From: Mesorhizobium jarvisii
GTDB taxonomy: Bacteria; Pseudomonadota; Alphaproteobacteria; Rhizobiales; Rhizobiaceae
Assembly: GCF_003601985.1 (NCBI RefSeq)
Contig: NZ_QZXA01000004.1
Span: forward strand, 124,001 to 188,000
Length of the DNA stretch: 64,000 bases
Direction of reading: 5' to 3'
Shown piece after piece: positions 51,694 to 60,026 of the stretch. How positions within the stretch are numbered: position 1 is the stretch's first letter; each line of letters starts with the position of its first letter. The position numbers and the translations under genes are program-made. Under the pieces are notes generated by a model. That model saw only the letters and a program-made list of their open reading frames with translations. It searched no databases and had not been told where the DNA came from.

Positions 51694-53337
51694 TCAGGCC
51701 GTGACGAGCAGCGCGGCGGCGGCCGAAAACACCTCGGCCACCGCATGGGCGCCGGGGTCGACCACACCTTGCAATTTGGTGCCGACATAGACGGACCGTC
51801 CAGCCTTCGCCTTCTCCATGGCGGCTGTCTCCTCGGCGCCGCGCCGGGCGGCGGCTGCCGCCTCTTCCAGCCCGTTGGCGTCGAGCGCTTTCAGTGCGGG
51901 CTCCAGCGCATCGACCATGGTGCGATCACCCGGTTTGGCGCCGCCGTAGAAAGTCATCCGCTCGAGACCGGCAAGCAGTGCCTTGGACAAGCTGGCGCCG
52001 CCGCCGAGGGCCTGTGCCGCCGCCGTGAAGAAGATCGACAGCAGCACGCCGCTCGAGCCGCCCATCGACGCGCTCAATATGTCGCCAATCGCGCCGAGCG
52101 TCGCTGCCGGGTTCGCCAGAGGCAGCATGTCGAGCCGCTCGAGAATGCTGCGCGCGCCGGTCGCCACCGTCGAGCCGGTGTCGCCGTCGCCCGCCCTGGC
52201 GTCGAGCCCGTTCAATGACGCTTCAAGTGAAATCAGTTTTTCGCAGACCGTGACGATCAGCCGCCTGGTGCCGGCATCCTGGCTGGCCTTGTGCGCGGCA
52301 CTTTGCCCGGCTGCTTTCGCCATCGGCACGATGACAGGCGCCGCGACCGGCTTGGCCGGCATCCAGGCATGCGGGCCGACCGGCGCCAGCAGGGCGGCCT
52401 CGCGCGCCGCATCGAGCCGGATCAGCGACAGCGAGAAGCCGTTCATGTTGAGCGCCGTCATCAGCGGGCCGGGGCCGATCGCCAGCTTGACGGTCTTGGC
52501 CAGCGGCGAGGCCAGAACCGCATTGGCAACCAGCGACATCTCGAGCGGCGGCACCGCGCCGAGATTGTTGATCAGCAAGGCATGGCTTGCCTTCGGGTCG
52601 AGCCCTGCCGCGAGGCGCTCCGCCATGATCGCGACCAGCCTGTCGACGCTTTGCAAGGCAATCCGCTCGACGCCCGGCTCGCCATGAATGCCCAGGCCAA
52701 GTTCGCCGTCGTCCGCGCCAAACCTGTCTTCATGCGGCTGCCCGGGGATCGAGCAGGACGACAGCGACATGCCGAGCGAAACGATATCCTTTGCTGCCGC
52801 CCGCGCCGCTGCCGCGATGTCGGCAAGATGATGGCCGGCCTCCGACAAATGGCCCGAAATCTTGTGCACGAACAATGTGCCGGCGACGCCACGCGGCTGG
52901 TTGATGTCAGGCAAAGCGATGTCGTCGGCAACGATCACCATCTCGACGCGAAAGCCCTCGGCGCGCGCCTTCTCGGCGGCCAGGCCGAAATTGAGCCGGT
53001 CGCCGGTGTAGTTCTTGACGATCAGCAGGCAGCCGGCCGGCCCGGTGACCGCGCGGATGGCCGCCAGTACCGCTGCGACACTCGGCGAGGCGAATATCTC
53101 GCCAGAGACCGCCGCCGTCAGCATGCCCTTGCCGACAAAGCCGGCATGCGAAGGCTCATGCCCGGCGCCGCCGCCGGAGACGACGCTGACCTTCGACTTG
53201 TCCCAGTCGGCGCGCAGCACGACCTTGATCTCGGGATAGCCGTCGAGGCGCGCGAGGTCGTCCGAGCCGCTGGTGCGCAACAGGCCGTCCAGCGCCTCGG
53301 TGACGATCGTTTCCCTGCGGTTGAAAAAGTGCTTCAT
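51694..53337 (-). CDS. ATP-dependent dihydroxyacetone kinase (fused DhaK-DhaL domains)
   Basis: 547 residues. DhaK domain, 1-330: GGGAGHEPSHAGFVG and the His of GIHGEPG. A linker rich in Ala/Val/Pro leads to a DhaL domain, 370-547: DARAGDGDTGSTVATGA, GGSSGVLLS and GDRTMVDAL. Single-chain enzymes of this type use ATP directly, as in Citrobacter and eukaryotes. Its presence beside a complete PEP-dependent set means two ways to phosphorylate dihydroxyacetone in one operon; the substrates may differ (for example another ketose). ATG 53337 is preferred to the longer upstream frame. Confidence 0.88.
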   Translation of the reverse strand: MKHFFNRRETIVTEALDGLLRTSGSDDLARLDGYPEIKVVLRADWDKSKVSVVSGGGAGHEPSHAGFVGKGMLTAAVSGEIFASPSVAAVLAAIRAVTGPAGCLLIVKNYTGDRLNFGLAAEKARAEGFRVEMVIVADDIALPDINQPRGVAGTLFVHKISGHLSEAGHHLADIAAAARAAAKDIVSLGMSLSSCSIPGQPHEDRFGADDGELGLGIHGEPGVERIALQSVDRLVAIMAERLAAGLDPKASHALLINNLGAVPPLEMSLVANAVLASPLAKTVKLAIGPGPLMTALNMNGFSLSLIRLDAAREAALLAPVGPHAWMPAKPVAAPVIVPMAKAAGQSAAHKASQDAGTRRLIVTVCEKLISLEASLNGLDARAGDGDTGSTVATGARSILERLDMLPLANPAATLGAIGDILSASMGGSSGVLLSIFFTAAAQALGGGASLSKALLAGLERMTFYGGAKPGDRTMVDALEPALKALDANGLEEAAAAARRGAEETAAMEKAKAGRSVYVGTKLQGVVDPGAHAVAEVFSAAAALLVTA

Positions 53338-53407
53338 CGAATTCGTCCCGTATTCGCGATCGTCAATCAGAAGCTGCGTTGCCCCGGCTGGGAACACCGA
53401 AAGCCGT

Positions 53408-54421
53408 TCACATCAATCTTTGTCCATCGGCGCCGAAATAGAGCGGCGAGCGGTAGCGGATCACCACTTTGTCGCCTTGCGCCAGATCGGTGTCGGGGTC
53501 GGTCAGCGTCACCAGTTTCTTCGGCCCCACCGTCACATGCAGGTGGTTCTGGTCGCCGAGATGCTCGACCCAGTCGACGACGCCGTCGGCATGGCCATTC
53601 CTGGCCTTTTCGATCGTCAGATGTTCGGTGCGCGCGCCGATCGTCCTGGTGCCCACCGGCGCGCTGCCATCGGGCAGCAGGCCGGTCGGCAGGAGATTGA
53701 TCGCCGGTTGGCCGAGCCTTGCCGCGACATGCAGGTTTGCCGGCTCCGAATAGATGGTTCGTGGCGAGCCGATCTGCACCAGGACACCATCGGCGAGGAT
53801 GCCGATGCGGTCGGCCATGGTCATCGCCTCGATCTGGTCATGCGTGACATAGAGCATGGTGGCGCCGAGTTCGGATTGGATGCGCTTCAGCTCCAGCCGC
53901 AGATCCGCGCGCAGCTTGGCGTCGAGCGATGACAGCGGCTCGTCCATCAGATAGATGGCGGGTTTGCGCACCAAGGCGCGGCCGATGGCCACGCGTTGCA
54001 TTTCGCCGCCGGAAAGCTTGGTCGAGCGGTTGGCGAGCTTGTGGTGGATGCGCACCATCTTCGCCACCTCCTCGACCCGCCGGCGGATCTGGTCCTCCGG
54101 GATTTTCCGCGCCGGCGAGCGCAGCGGGAAGGCGAGATTGTCGTAGACCGACAGATGCGGATAGAGCGAGTACTGCTGGAACACGAAGGCCGTGTCGCGC
54201 TCGGCCGGCGACAGCGTCGTCGCATTGTGGCCACCGATTTCGATGATGCCGGCATCCGGCTGTTCCAGCCCGGCGATCAGTCGCAGCGTCGTCGTCTTGC
54301 CGGCCCCGGTCGGCCCGAGCAGCACGACGAATTCGCCGTCTGCTATGTGCAGGTCGAGACCGTTGACGGCGACATGCTCGCCAAAGCTCTTGGTCACGTT
54401 CTTGATATGCACGTCAGCCAT
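53408..54421 (-). CDS. ABC transporter ATPase (CUT1/UgpC-like), copy 1
   Basis: 337 residues. Walker A GPTGAGKTT, signature LSGGEMQR, Walker B IYLMDEPLSSLD, H-loop YVTHDQ and a C-terminal TOBE-like regulatory domain. One of two different ATPase genes, suggesting a heterodimer as in the rhizobial glycerol transporter. Overlaps the other ATPase gene by 8 bp. Confidence 0.9.
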   Translation of the reverse strand: MADVHIKNVTKSFGEHVAVNGLDLHIADGEFVVLLGPTGAGKTTTLRLIAGLEQPDAGIIEIGGHNATTLSPAERDTAFVFQQYSLYPHLSVYDNLAFPLRSPARKIPEDQIRRRVEEVAKMVRIHHKLANRSTKLSGGEMQRVAIGRALVRKPAIYLMDEPLSSLDAKLRADLRLELKRIQSELGATMLYVTHDQIEAMTMADRIGILADGVLVQIGSPRTIYSEPANLHVAARLGQPAINLLPTGLLPDGSAPVGTRTIGARTEHLTIEKARNGHADGVVDWVEHLGDQNHLHVTVGPKKLVTLTDPDTDLAQGDKVVIRYRSPLYFGADGQRLM

Positions 54422-55526
54422 GCTGCGCTCTCCCCTGAGAGGCGGTATCGTGGACCGCGGTTCTCACCGCGCGGCCCGATCCCTTGTCGAACAGCGACAG
54501 CCGTGCGCTGTTCAGCGCCAGGCCGACATGATCGCCGGCGTTGAGCCGGATCTCGGCCGGAACCCGCGCCTTGATGATGCCGTCCGCCGTTTCCACCGCG
54601 ACGATCTGCGTGGTGCCGAGATATTCGGTGCCGTAGATGGCGCCGCGCAGCTTCGAGGCATCGTCGAAGCGAATGTGTTCGGGGCGGATGCCGAGCGCCA
54701 TGTCGGCCGGCGCGATATCCTCGCGCACCTCCGGCACCGCGACCTTCGCGCCCTGGACGACGATCTCCTTGGCGCCCTTGGTAAGCCCGCCGCCGAAGCC
54801 CAGAAAATTCATCGGCGGCGAGCCGATGAAGTCGGCGACGAACATGGTCGCCGGGCGGTCGTAGATTTCGCGCGGTGTGCCGAACTGTTCGATGACGCCG
54901 TGGTTCATCACAGCGATCTTGTCGGCCATCGACATCGCTTCCATCTGGTCATGCGTGACATAGACGGTGGTGGCGTGGATGCGGTTGTGCAGTTCGCGCA
55001 ATTCATGGACCATCAAATCGCGGAATTCGGTGTCGAGCGTGCCGAGCGGCTCGTCCATCAGGAAGCATTTCGGCCGCCGCACGATGGCGCGGCCGAGCGC
55101 CACGCGCTGGCGATCGCCGCCGGCAAGGCCAGAGACGGATTTGTTGAGCAGATGGTCGATACGCAGGAGTTTTGCCGTCTCCTCGACACGCGTGCGGATT
55201 TCGGCCGACGACATGCCTTGCGCCAAAAGCGGAAAGCCGATGTTCTTGCGCACATTCATGTGCGGGTAGAGCGCGAACAGCTGGAACACGAAGGCGATGT
55301 CGCGCTCACGTGCCCGCAGCATGGTGACGTCCTCGCCGCCGAGCAGGATCTGGCCGCCGGTCGGCAGTTCGAGCCCGGCGATCATGCGCAGTGTCGTCGT
55401 CTTGCCGCAGCCCGACGGCCCGAGCATGACGAAGAATTCGCCATCCTCGACGACGAAGTTGGAATCCTGCACGGCGACGAAATCGCCGAAGGCCTTTCTC
55501 AGGTGCTGAACACGGATCTCGGCCAT
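54414..55526 (-). CDS. ABC transporter ATPase (CUT1 type), copy 2, altered signature
   Basis: 370 residues. Walker A GPSGCGKTT, Walker B CFLMDEPLGTLD, H-loop YVTHDQ and TOBE domains. The ABC signature reads GLAGGDRQR instead of LSGGQ: Ser is replaced by Ala and Gln by Asp, so one of the two ATP sites of a heterodimer may be degenerate. ATG 55526 lies two bases after the stop of the small membrane-protein gene; the longer upstream frame is antisense noise. Confidence 0.88.
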   Translation of the reverse strand: MAEIRVQHLRKAFGDFVAVQDSNFVVEDGEFFVMLGPSGCGKTTTLRMIAGLELPTGGQILLGGEDVTMLRARERDIAFVFQLFALYPHMNVRKNIGFPLLAQGMSSAEIRTRVEETAKLLRIDHLLNKSVSGLAGGDRQRVALGRAIVRRPKCFLMDEPLGTLDTEFRDLMVHELRELHNRIHATTVYVTHDQMEAMSMADKIAVMNHGVIEQFGTPREIYDRPATMFVADFIGSPPMNFLGFGGGLTKGAKEIVVQGAKVAVPEVREDIAPADMALGIRPEHIRFDDASKLRGAIYGTEYLGTTQIVAVETADGIIKARVPAEIRLNAGDHVGLALNSARLSLFDKGSGRAVRTAVHDTASQGRAQHG

Positions 55527-55528
55527 GA

Positions 55529-55735
55529 CTATTCCGGGAACTTCGAGACGATGATGAACATCACGGTGCCGGCGAGCATGGTGATGAAGGAATAGGTGTA
55601 GAGCGACAGCGCGAAAGGCTGGAACAGCATCAGGAAGCCGATGGCGATCAGCACTGTGGCGATATTTTCCATCAGGCCGCGCCGGGCCCAGGCCGGCCAG
55701 CGCGATTTGCGTTTGACGGGATTGGTCATGCTCAT
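55529..55735 (-). CDS. Small membrane protein of the ABC transporter operon
   Basis: 68 residues with two membrane segments (IATVLIAIGFLMLFQPFAL and FITMLAGTVMFIIVS) and a basic N-terminus. A similarly placed small protein (GlpU) occurs in the rhizobial glycerol ABC operon, where its role is unknown. ATG overlaps the permease stop (ATGA). Likely an accessory of the permease pair. Confidence 0.75.
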   Translation of the reverse strand: MSMTNPVKRKSRWPAWARRGLMENIATVLIAIGFLMLFQPFALSLYTYSFITMLAGTVMFIIVSKFPE

Positions 55736-56682
55736 TTGCGCACCGCACCGAAGGTGATGCCGCGCAGCAATTGCTTGCGAAGCAAGATGGTGAAAACCAG
55801 GATCGGCACCAGGAAGATTGTCGTGCCGGCGGCGACCGCCGGCCAGTCCTGGCCGCCTTCGCCGATGATGGTCGGGATGAAGGGCGGCGCGGTCTGCGCC
55901 GTGCCCGAGGTCAAAAGGGCCGCGAAGGCATATTCGTTCCAGGCGAAGATCAGGCAGAAGATCGCGGTCGCGGCGATGCCGGTGGTCGCTTGCGGCAGCA
56001 CGGTGCGCCAGAAGGCCTGCAGCCGTGTGTAGCCGTCGATCATCGCCGCTTCCTCATATTCGCGCGGGATCTCGTCGATGAAGCCTTTCAAGAGCCACAC
56101 CGCCAGCGACACGTTGACCGCCGTGTAGAGCAGGATCATGCCGAGCGCGGTGTCCGACAGGCCAAGCTCGCGGTACATCAGGTAGATGGGAATCGCGACC
56201 GCGATCGGCGGCATGAAGCGCGTCGACAGGATGAAGAACAGGAGGTCGTCGGCGAGCGGCACCTTGAAGCGCGAGAAACCATAGGCCGACAGCGTGCCGA
56301 GAAAGACTGCGCAGAAGGTCGAACCGAAGGCGATAATCAGCGAGTTGAGGAAGCGCGGCAGGAAGTTGGACGGGCCGGCGATCACCATGTTGCGCTTGCG
56401 CACGGTCTCGTCGCAGAAGCCGGTCGCCGGACCCAGCGAGTTGATGTATTCCGGCGTCTGCCGCGTCCGCGTCGTGAACAGGTTGCAATAGCCCTCGATG
56501 CTCGGTTGGAACACGATTTTCGGCGGATATGCGATCGAATCCGGCGGCGTCTTGAAGCTGGTGGCGAAGATCCACAGGAGCGGCACGATCGAGATCAGCG
56601 CGTAGGCGATGATGATCGCGCCGGCGACGCGCTTCGAATTCGCTGACGGTGCGACGACCGAATGGGCAGTGGTCAGGCTCAT
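55732..56682 (-). CDS. ABC transporter permease 2 (MalG-like)
   Basis: 316 residues, six membrane segments. The EAA loop that contacts the ATPase is EYEEAAMIDGYTRLQAFWRTVLPQA. A periplasmic insert between segments 1 and 2 (about 60-110, TRTRQTPEYINSLG) is larger than in MalG. ATG overlaps the upstream permease stop as ATGA. Confidence 0.88.
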   Translation of the reverse strand: MSLTTAHSVVAPSANSKRVAGAIIIAYALISIVPLLWIFATSFKTPPDSIAYPPKIVFQPSIEGYCNLFTTRTRQTPEYINSLGPATGFCDETVRKRNMVIAGPSNFLPRFLNSLIIAFGSTFCAVFLGTLSAYGFSRFKVPLADDLLFFILSTRFMPPIAVAIPIYLMYRELGLSDTALGMILLYTAVNVSLAVWLLKGFIDEIPREYEEAAMIDGYTRLQAFWRTVLPQATTGIAATAIFCLIFAWNEYAFAALLTSGTAQTAPPFIPTIIGEGGQDWPAVAAGTTIFLVPILVFTILLRKQLLRGITFGAVRK

Positions 56683-57626
56683 CTCTGCTTCACCTTGTTG
56701 AGCGCCTTGACGTAGATGTTGGCCAGCCCGAACACCGCCACGAACAGGATGATGGCGAAGGCCGAGGAATAGCCGGTGCGCCAGCTCTCGAAAGCCTGCC
56801 GCTTCAGTGTGATCGAGGCCACCTCGGTGGTCGAGCCGGGCCCGCCGCCGGTCAAGAGATTGACCATGTCGAACATCTTGAAGTTCTCGATGCCGCGAAA
56901 CAGCACCGCCAGCATGATGAAGGGCAGCGCCATCGGCAGTGTGATCGACCAGAATTGCCGCCAGTTGGAGGCGCGGTCGACCTCGGCCGCCTCATAGATA
57001 TATTCGGGGATGGAGCGCAGTCCGGCGAGGCAGATCAGCATCACGTAGGGCGTCCACATCCAGGTATCGACGATGATGATCGACCATGGCGCCAGCGACA
57101 CGTTGGAGAGCATCTGGATGCTTGTCGGTGGAATGCCGCTGACGAACGAGATGACATAGGAGAACAGGCCGATCTGCGGCTCGTAGAGGAAGCGCCAGAA
57201 ATTGCCGACCACCGCCGGCGACAGCATCATCGGCACCAGGATCAGCGTCGTCCAGAAGGCGTGGCCACGGAATTTCCGGTCGATCAGCCAGGCCAGGGTG
57301 AAGCCGATCAGCGTCTGCAAGAGGATGGTCCAGAACACGAAATGCGCCGTCGTCTGCATGGCGATCCAGATGTCCTGGTCGCCAAGGATGCGCTGGTAGT
57401 TGGCAAAGCCGAGGTTCTTCACCACTTCGTTCGGCCGGTTGGCCCGGTAGTTGGTGAAGGACAGATAGATCGCCCAGAACAGCGGGAAGATGTTGATGGC
57501 GAGCAGCAACAGGATCGTCGGCGAGATGAACAGCCAGGCGAGGCCCTTGTCGCTGATGCCCCGGACCTTGCGGGCCAACGGTTCCGGGGTCGCCCGGGCA
57601 ACGTTCTCCACGGTCCGATTGAGCAT
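56679..57626 (-). CDS. ABC transporter permease 1 (MalF-like)
   Basis: 315 residues, six membrane segments starting WLFISPTILLLLAINIFPLFW. The EAA loop is YIYEAAEVDRASNWRQFWSITLP. ATG 57626 has AGGA upstream. The frame extends to 57704, but that extension lies within the hairpin at 57682-57711 and is rejected. Confidence 0.88.
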   Translation of the reverse strand: MLNRTVENVARATPEPLARKVRGISDKGLAWLFISPTILLLLAINIFPLFWAIYLSFTNYRANRPNEVVKNLGFANYQRILGDQDIWIAMQTTAHFVFWTILLQTLIGFTLAWLIDRKFRGHAFWTTLILVPMMLSPAVVGNFWRFLYEPQIGLFSYVISFVSGIPPTSIQMLSNVSLAPWSIIIVDTWMWTPYVMLICLAGLRSIPEYIYEAAEVDRASNWRQFWSITLPMALPFIMLAVLFRGIENFKMFDMVNLLTGGGPGSTTEVASITLKRQAFESWRTGYSSAFAIILFVAVFGLANIYVKALNKVKQR

Positions 57627-57681
57627 GGTCAGTCCTGCTTCGGTCACTTGGGTCGTCTCTGTGATGGAATTTATCTGAACT

Positions 57682-57711
57682 GCGTCCCGTGCCAAGGGTG
57701 GCACGGGACGC
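57682..57711 (-). other. Thirteen-bp perfect hairpin after the binding-protein gene
   Basis: GCGTCCCGTGCCA (57682-57694) pairs with TGGCACGGGACGC (57699-57711), four-base loop. It lies 26 bp after the binding-protein stop on the transcript. In mal-type operons such stems protect the upstream message so that binding protein exceeds permease. Confidence 0.7.
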
Positions 57712-57736
57712 CTGGGCCTAGCTCGGGAGGAGCCGG

Positions 57737-59068
57737 TTACATCTTGCCATCGTCCTGGAACACCTGGGTCCAGTCCTTGACCAGGCCGTCGAGCGCGTCC
57801 TTGGCTGAGCCCTGGCCGGCCACGACATAGTCATGGAAGCGCTTCTGCGAGGCCTGCAACAGCGGTGCGTAGCTCGGCTCGGCCCAGAAGTCCTTCACGA
57901 TCGCCATCGAGTCGAGGAAGGCCTGGGCGTAGGGCTGGCTGGACGGGAACTTCGGGTCCTTGACCACGGAGTTCAGGCAGGAATAGCCGCCGAGCGACCA
58001 CCACTTGGCCTGCACGTCCTTGTTGGCGAACCACTTGATGTATTTCAGCGCCGATTCCTGCTTGTCGGAGTAGGAAACCACCGAAATGCCCTGGCCGCCG
58101 AGCTGCGCGAACTGGGCGCCGCCAGGACCCTTGGGATTGACGAAGTAGCCGATCTTGTCGCCACCGACATTCTCGTCCTTCTGCAGGCCGGGCCAGGTGA
58201 AGGCGAAGTTCATGTGCATCGCCACCTGACCGGATTTGAAGGCATCGACGCCTTCGCCCATGTAGCTATTCGATGCGCCCGGAGGGGTGCAGCAATCATA
58301 GAGAGCCTTGTAGAATTCCAGTCCCTTGACCGAGTCGGCTGAATTGACGAAGCCTTCCATCTCGTAGGGCTTCTTCGGGTTCTCATACTGGAAGCCGTAG
58401 CTGTAGAGCACGTCCATGGCGCCCATGGTGATGCCTTCCGAGCCACGCTCGGTGTAGATCGAGGCGCCATAGACGGTCTTGCCGTCGATCTGCCGCTTCT
58501 GGAAGAATTCGGCGATCTGCTTCAACTGGTCGAAGGTCGCCGGCGGGCCGAGATCCCAGCCATACTTTTCCTTGAATTCCTTCTGCAGCTCCGGCTTGGA
58601 GAACCAGTCCTTGCGATAGGTCCAGCCGACGACGTCGCCCATGGCCGGGAGCGCCCAGTAGTTCGGCGTGTTCTTCGGCCATTCGGAGTAGCCGACGACG
58701 GTCGCCGGCACGAAGTCGTCCATGCTGATCTTCTCCTTGTCGAAGAAGTCGTTCAGCTTGACGTAGTGGCCGTTCTCGGCCGCGCCGCCGATCCACTGGC
58801 TGTCGCCGATGATCAGGTCGCACAGTTTGCCGTGCGAGTTCAGTTCGTTGAGGAAGCGGTCGGCATAGTTGGTCCACGGCACGAACTCGAATTTCATGCC
58901 GATGCCGGTTTCCTTGGTAAAGTCCTTGGACAATTCGACAAGTGCGTTGGCCGGGTCCCAGGCGGCCCAGCAGAGCGTCAGGTCTTCAGCGTGTGCGGCG
59001 TTCGAGACGGCTGTCGACGCTGCAATCGCCGAGGCCAGTCCCAACGCCAGTTTCAAGCTCGATTTCAT
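57737..59068 (-). CDS. ABC transporter substrate-binding protein (CUT1 family)
   Basis: 443 residues. Signal peptide KLALGLASAIAASTAVSNAAHA, then the type I fold: DLTLCWAAWDPANALVELSKDF and IGDSQWIGGAAENGHYVKL. Trp-rich segments (YWALPAMGDVVGWTY) suggest a sugar or polyol ligand. The operon context suggests dihydroxyacetone, glycerol or a ketose polyol; ligand not provable here. The family is that of extracellular solute-binding proteins 1. GGGAGGAAGG precedes ATG 59068, a strong site fitting high expression. First gene of the 13-gene operon. Confidence 0.9.
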   Translation of the reverse strand: MKSSLKLALGLASAIAASTAVSNAAHAEDLTLCWAAWDPANALVELSKDFTKETGIGMKFEFVPWTNYADRFLNELNSHGKLCDLIIGDSQWIGGAAENGHYVKLNDFFDKEKISMDDFVPATVVGYSEWPKNTPNYWALPAMGDVVGWTYRKDWFSKPELQKEFKEKYGWDLGPPATFDQLKQIAEFFQKRQIDGKTVYGASIYTERGSEGITMGAMDVLYSYGFQYENPKKPYEMEGFVNSADSVKGLEFYKALYDCCTPPGASNSYMGEGVDAFKSGQVAMHMNFAFTWPGLQKDENVGGDKIGYFVNPKGPGGAQFAQLGGQGISVVSYSDKQESALKYIKWFANKDVQAKWWSLGGYSCLNSVVKDPKFPSSQPYAQAFLDSMAIVKDFWAEPSYAPLLQASQKRFHDYVVAGQGSAKDALDGLVKDWTQVFQDDGKM

Positions 59069-59168
59069 GCCTTCCTCCCATTTACGAAACGCGCCCGGAT
59101 GACGGTTTCAAGAGCCCTCAACCTCTCTCCTCAGAGGCCTAAACATGGCGGCGCCGGAGCGCGGCAGA

Positions 59169-59209
59169 TGTTTAGTAATTTGTTTAGTGATGCAATTTTT
59201 ACTAAACAA
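59169..59209. promoter_or_regulatory. Triple GTTTAGT operator upstream of the transporter/dihydroxyacetone kinase operon
   Basis: TGTTTAGT at 59169-59176 and 59181-59188 are direct repeats 12 bp apart. ACTAAACA at 59201-59208 is their inversion, 12 bp further. The block is AT-rich and lies 101-140 bp before the operon start. It looks like a binding site for a LacI-, DeoR- or SorC-type regulator not encoded in the window. Confidence 0.55.
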
Positions 59210-59222
59210 CGCAAGCGAATTC

Positions 59223-59239
59223 GTTGCTGCGTCGCAACA
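59223..59239. promoter_or_regulatory. YTGC-N3-GCAR dyad upstream of the transporter operon
   Basis: GTTGCTGCGTCGCAACA, a near-perfect palindrome 155 bp before the binding-protein gene. Confidence 0.4.
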
Positions 59240-59300
59240 TGACGAAACGGATGATTGAAATCGTTAGGAAATGATCGCCGGATGTTTCTCCGGCAGCCGC

Positions 59301-59999
59301 TCAGCCGGCCTCGCCGATGAGGTTCGTCTGTGGCGTCACCGGCCGAACCGGCGGCGCGGGCGGCAGTAAGGCGCGTATGTCGGCGAAGGGAAATGTAGGC
59401 TCGAAGCGAAAAGCCTCGGCCAGGGAACCGGGGACAGCGTTGCATTGGCCGGCGCGAAATTCATTCTGGATGCGCGCCCGGTCGACATATTGCTCCGGCC
59501 GCTGTGACCGGTGCATGCGGATCCCCTGCGACTTGATATCCCGGTAGGCGGAAATATCGACATAGTGCGTCGGCGCAAATCCGGTACCGCCCATCGTGTC
59601 GGCATGCAGCACAGGAACCGCGAAGGAAGCCGCTATGCGCACGCCGTCCGACAGCGCGCGGTGGTCGGCGTGATAGTCGTTGGGCGCATGCGTGATCACC
59701 AGCTCCGGCCCGGTCTCGCGGATCAGCGTTTTCAGCACGCCGATCAGCGCGGCATCGGCCACCAGTTCGCCGTCGGGAAAGTCGAGAAAGCGTGGCGCAG
59801 CACCAAGCAGCGCTGCCGCCGCCGTGGCTTCCTCGCGACGGACGCGGGCGAGAACGGCGGGATCACTCTTGCCGCCCTTGGCCCCATCCGTGGCCACGGC
59901 AAAAGTCAATTCTGCGCCTTGCGCCGCATAGGCGGCCAGCGTACCGAACATGAAGATCTCGATGTCGTCCGGATGCGCACCGAGCGCCAATATTTTCAA
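59301..59999 (-). CDS. LmbE/PIG-L family deacetylase
   Basis: 232 residues. Zinc-binding AHPDD near residue 8, and the partner motif HAPNDYHADH, are the family signatures. These enzymes remove N-acetyl groups from GlcNAc-type sugars or related amides. TTG 59999 is the only start that fits: GGGAGAG lies about nine bases upstream and the product begins LKILALGAHPDD. The longer frame to 60467 is antisense to the DMT gene. Divergent from the transporter gene across 27 bp. Confidence 0.82.
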   Translation of the reverse strand: MKILALGAHPDDIEIFMFGTLAAYAAQGAELTFAVATDGAKGGKSDPAVLARVRREEATAAAALLGAAPRFLDFPDGELVADAALIGVLKTLIRETGPELVITHAPNDYHADHRALSDGVRIAASFAVPVLHADTMGGTGFAPTHYVDISAYRDIKSQGIRMHRSQRPEQYVDRARIQNEFRAGQCNAVPGSLAEAFRFEPTFPFADIRALLPPAPPVRPVTPQTNLIGEAG

Positions 60000-60026
60000 G
60001 CTACTCTCTCCCGGAAATGGAAAAAC

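Noticed and set aside
57627..57704. Longer N-terminus for the first permease
   Set aside because: The extension is encoded by the 13-bp hairpin and its flank, and ATG 57626 has a better ribosome-binding site.
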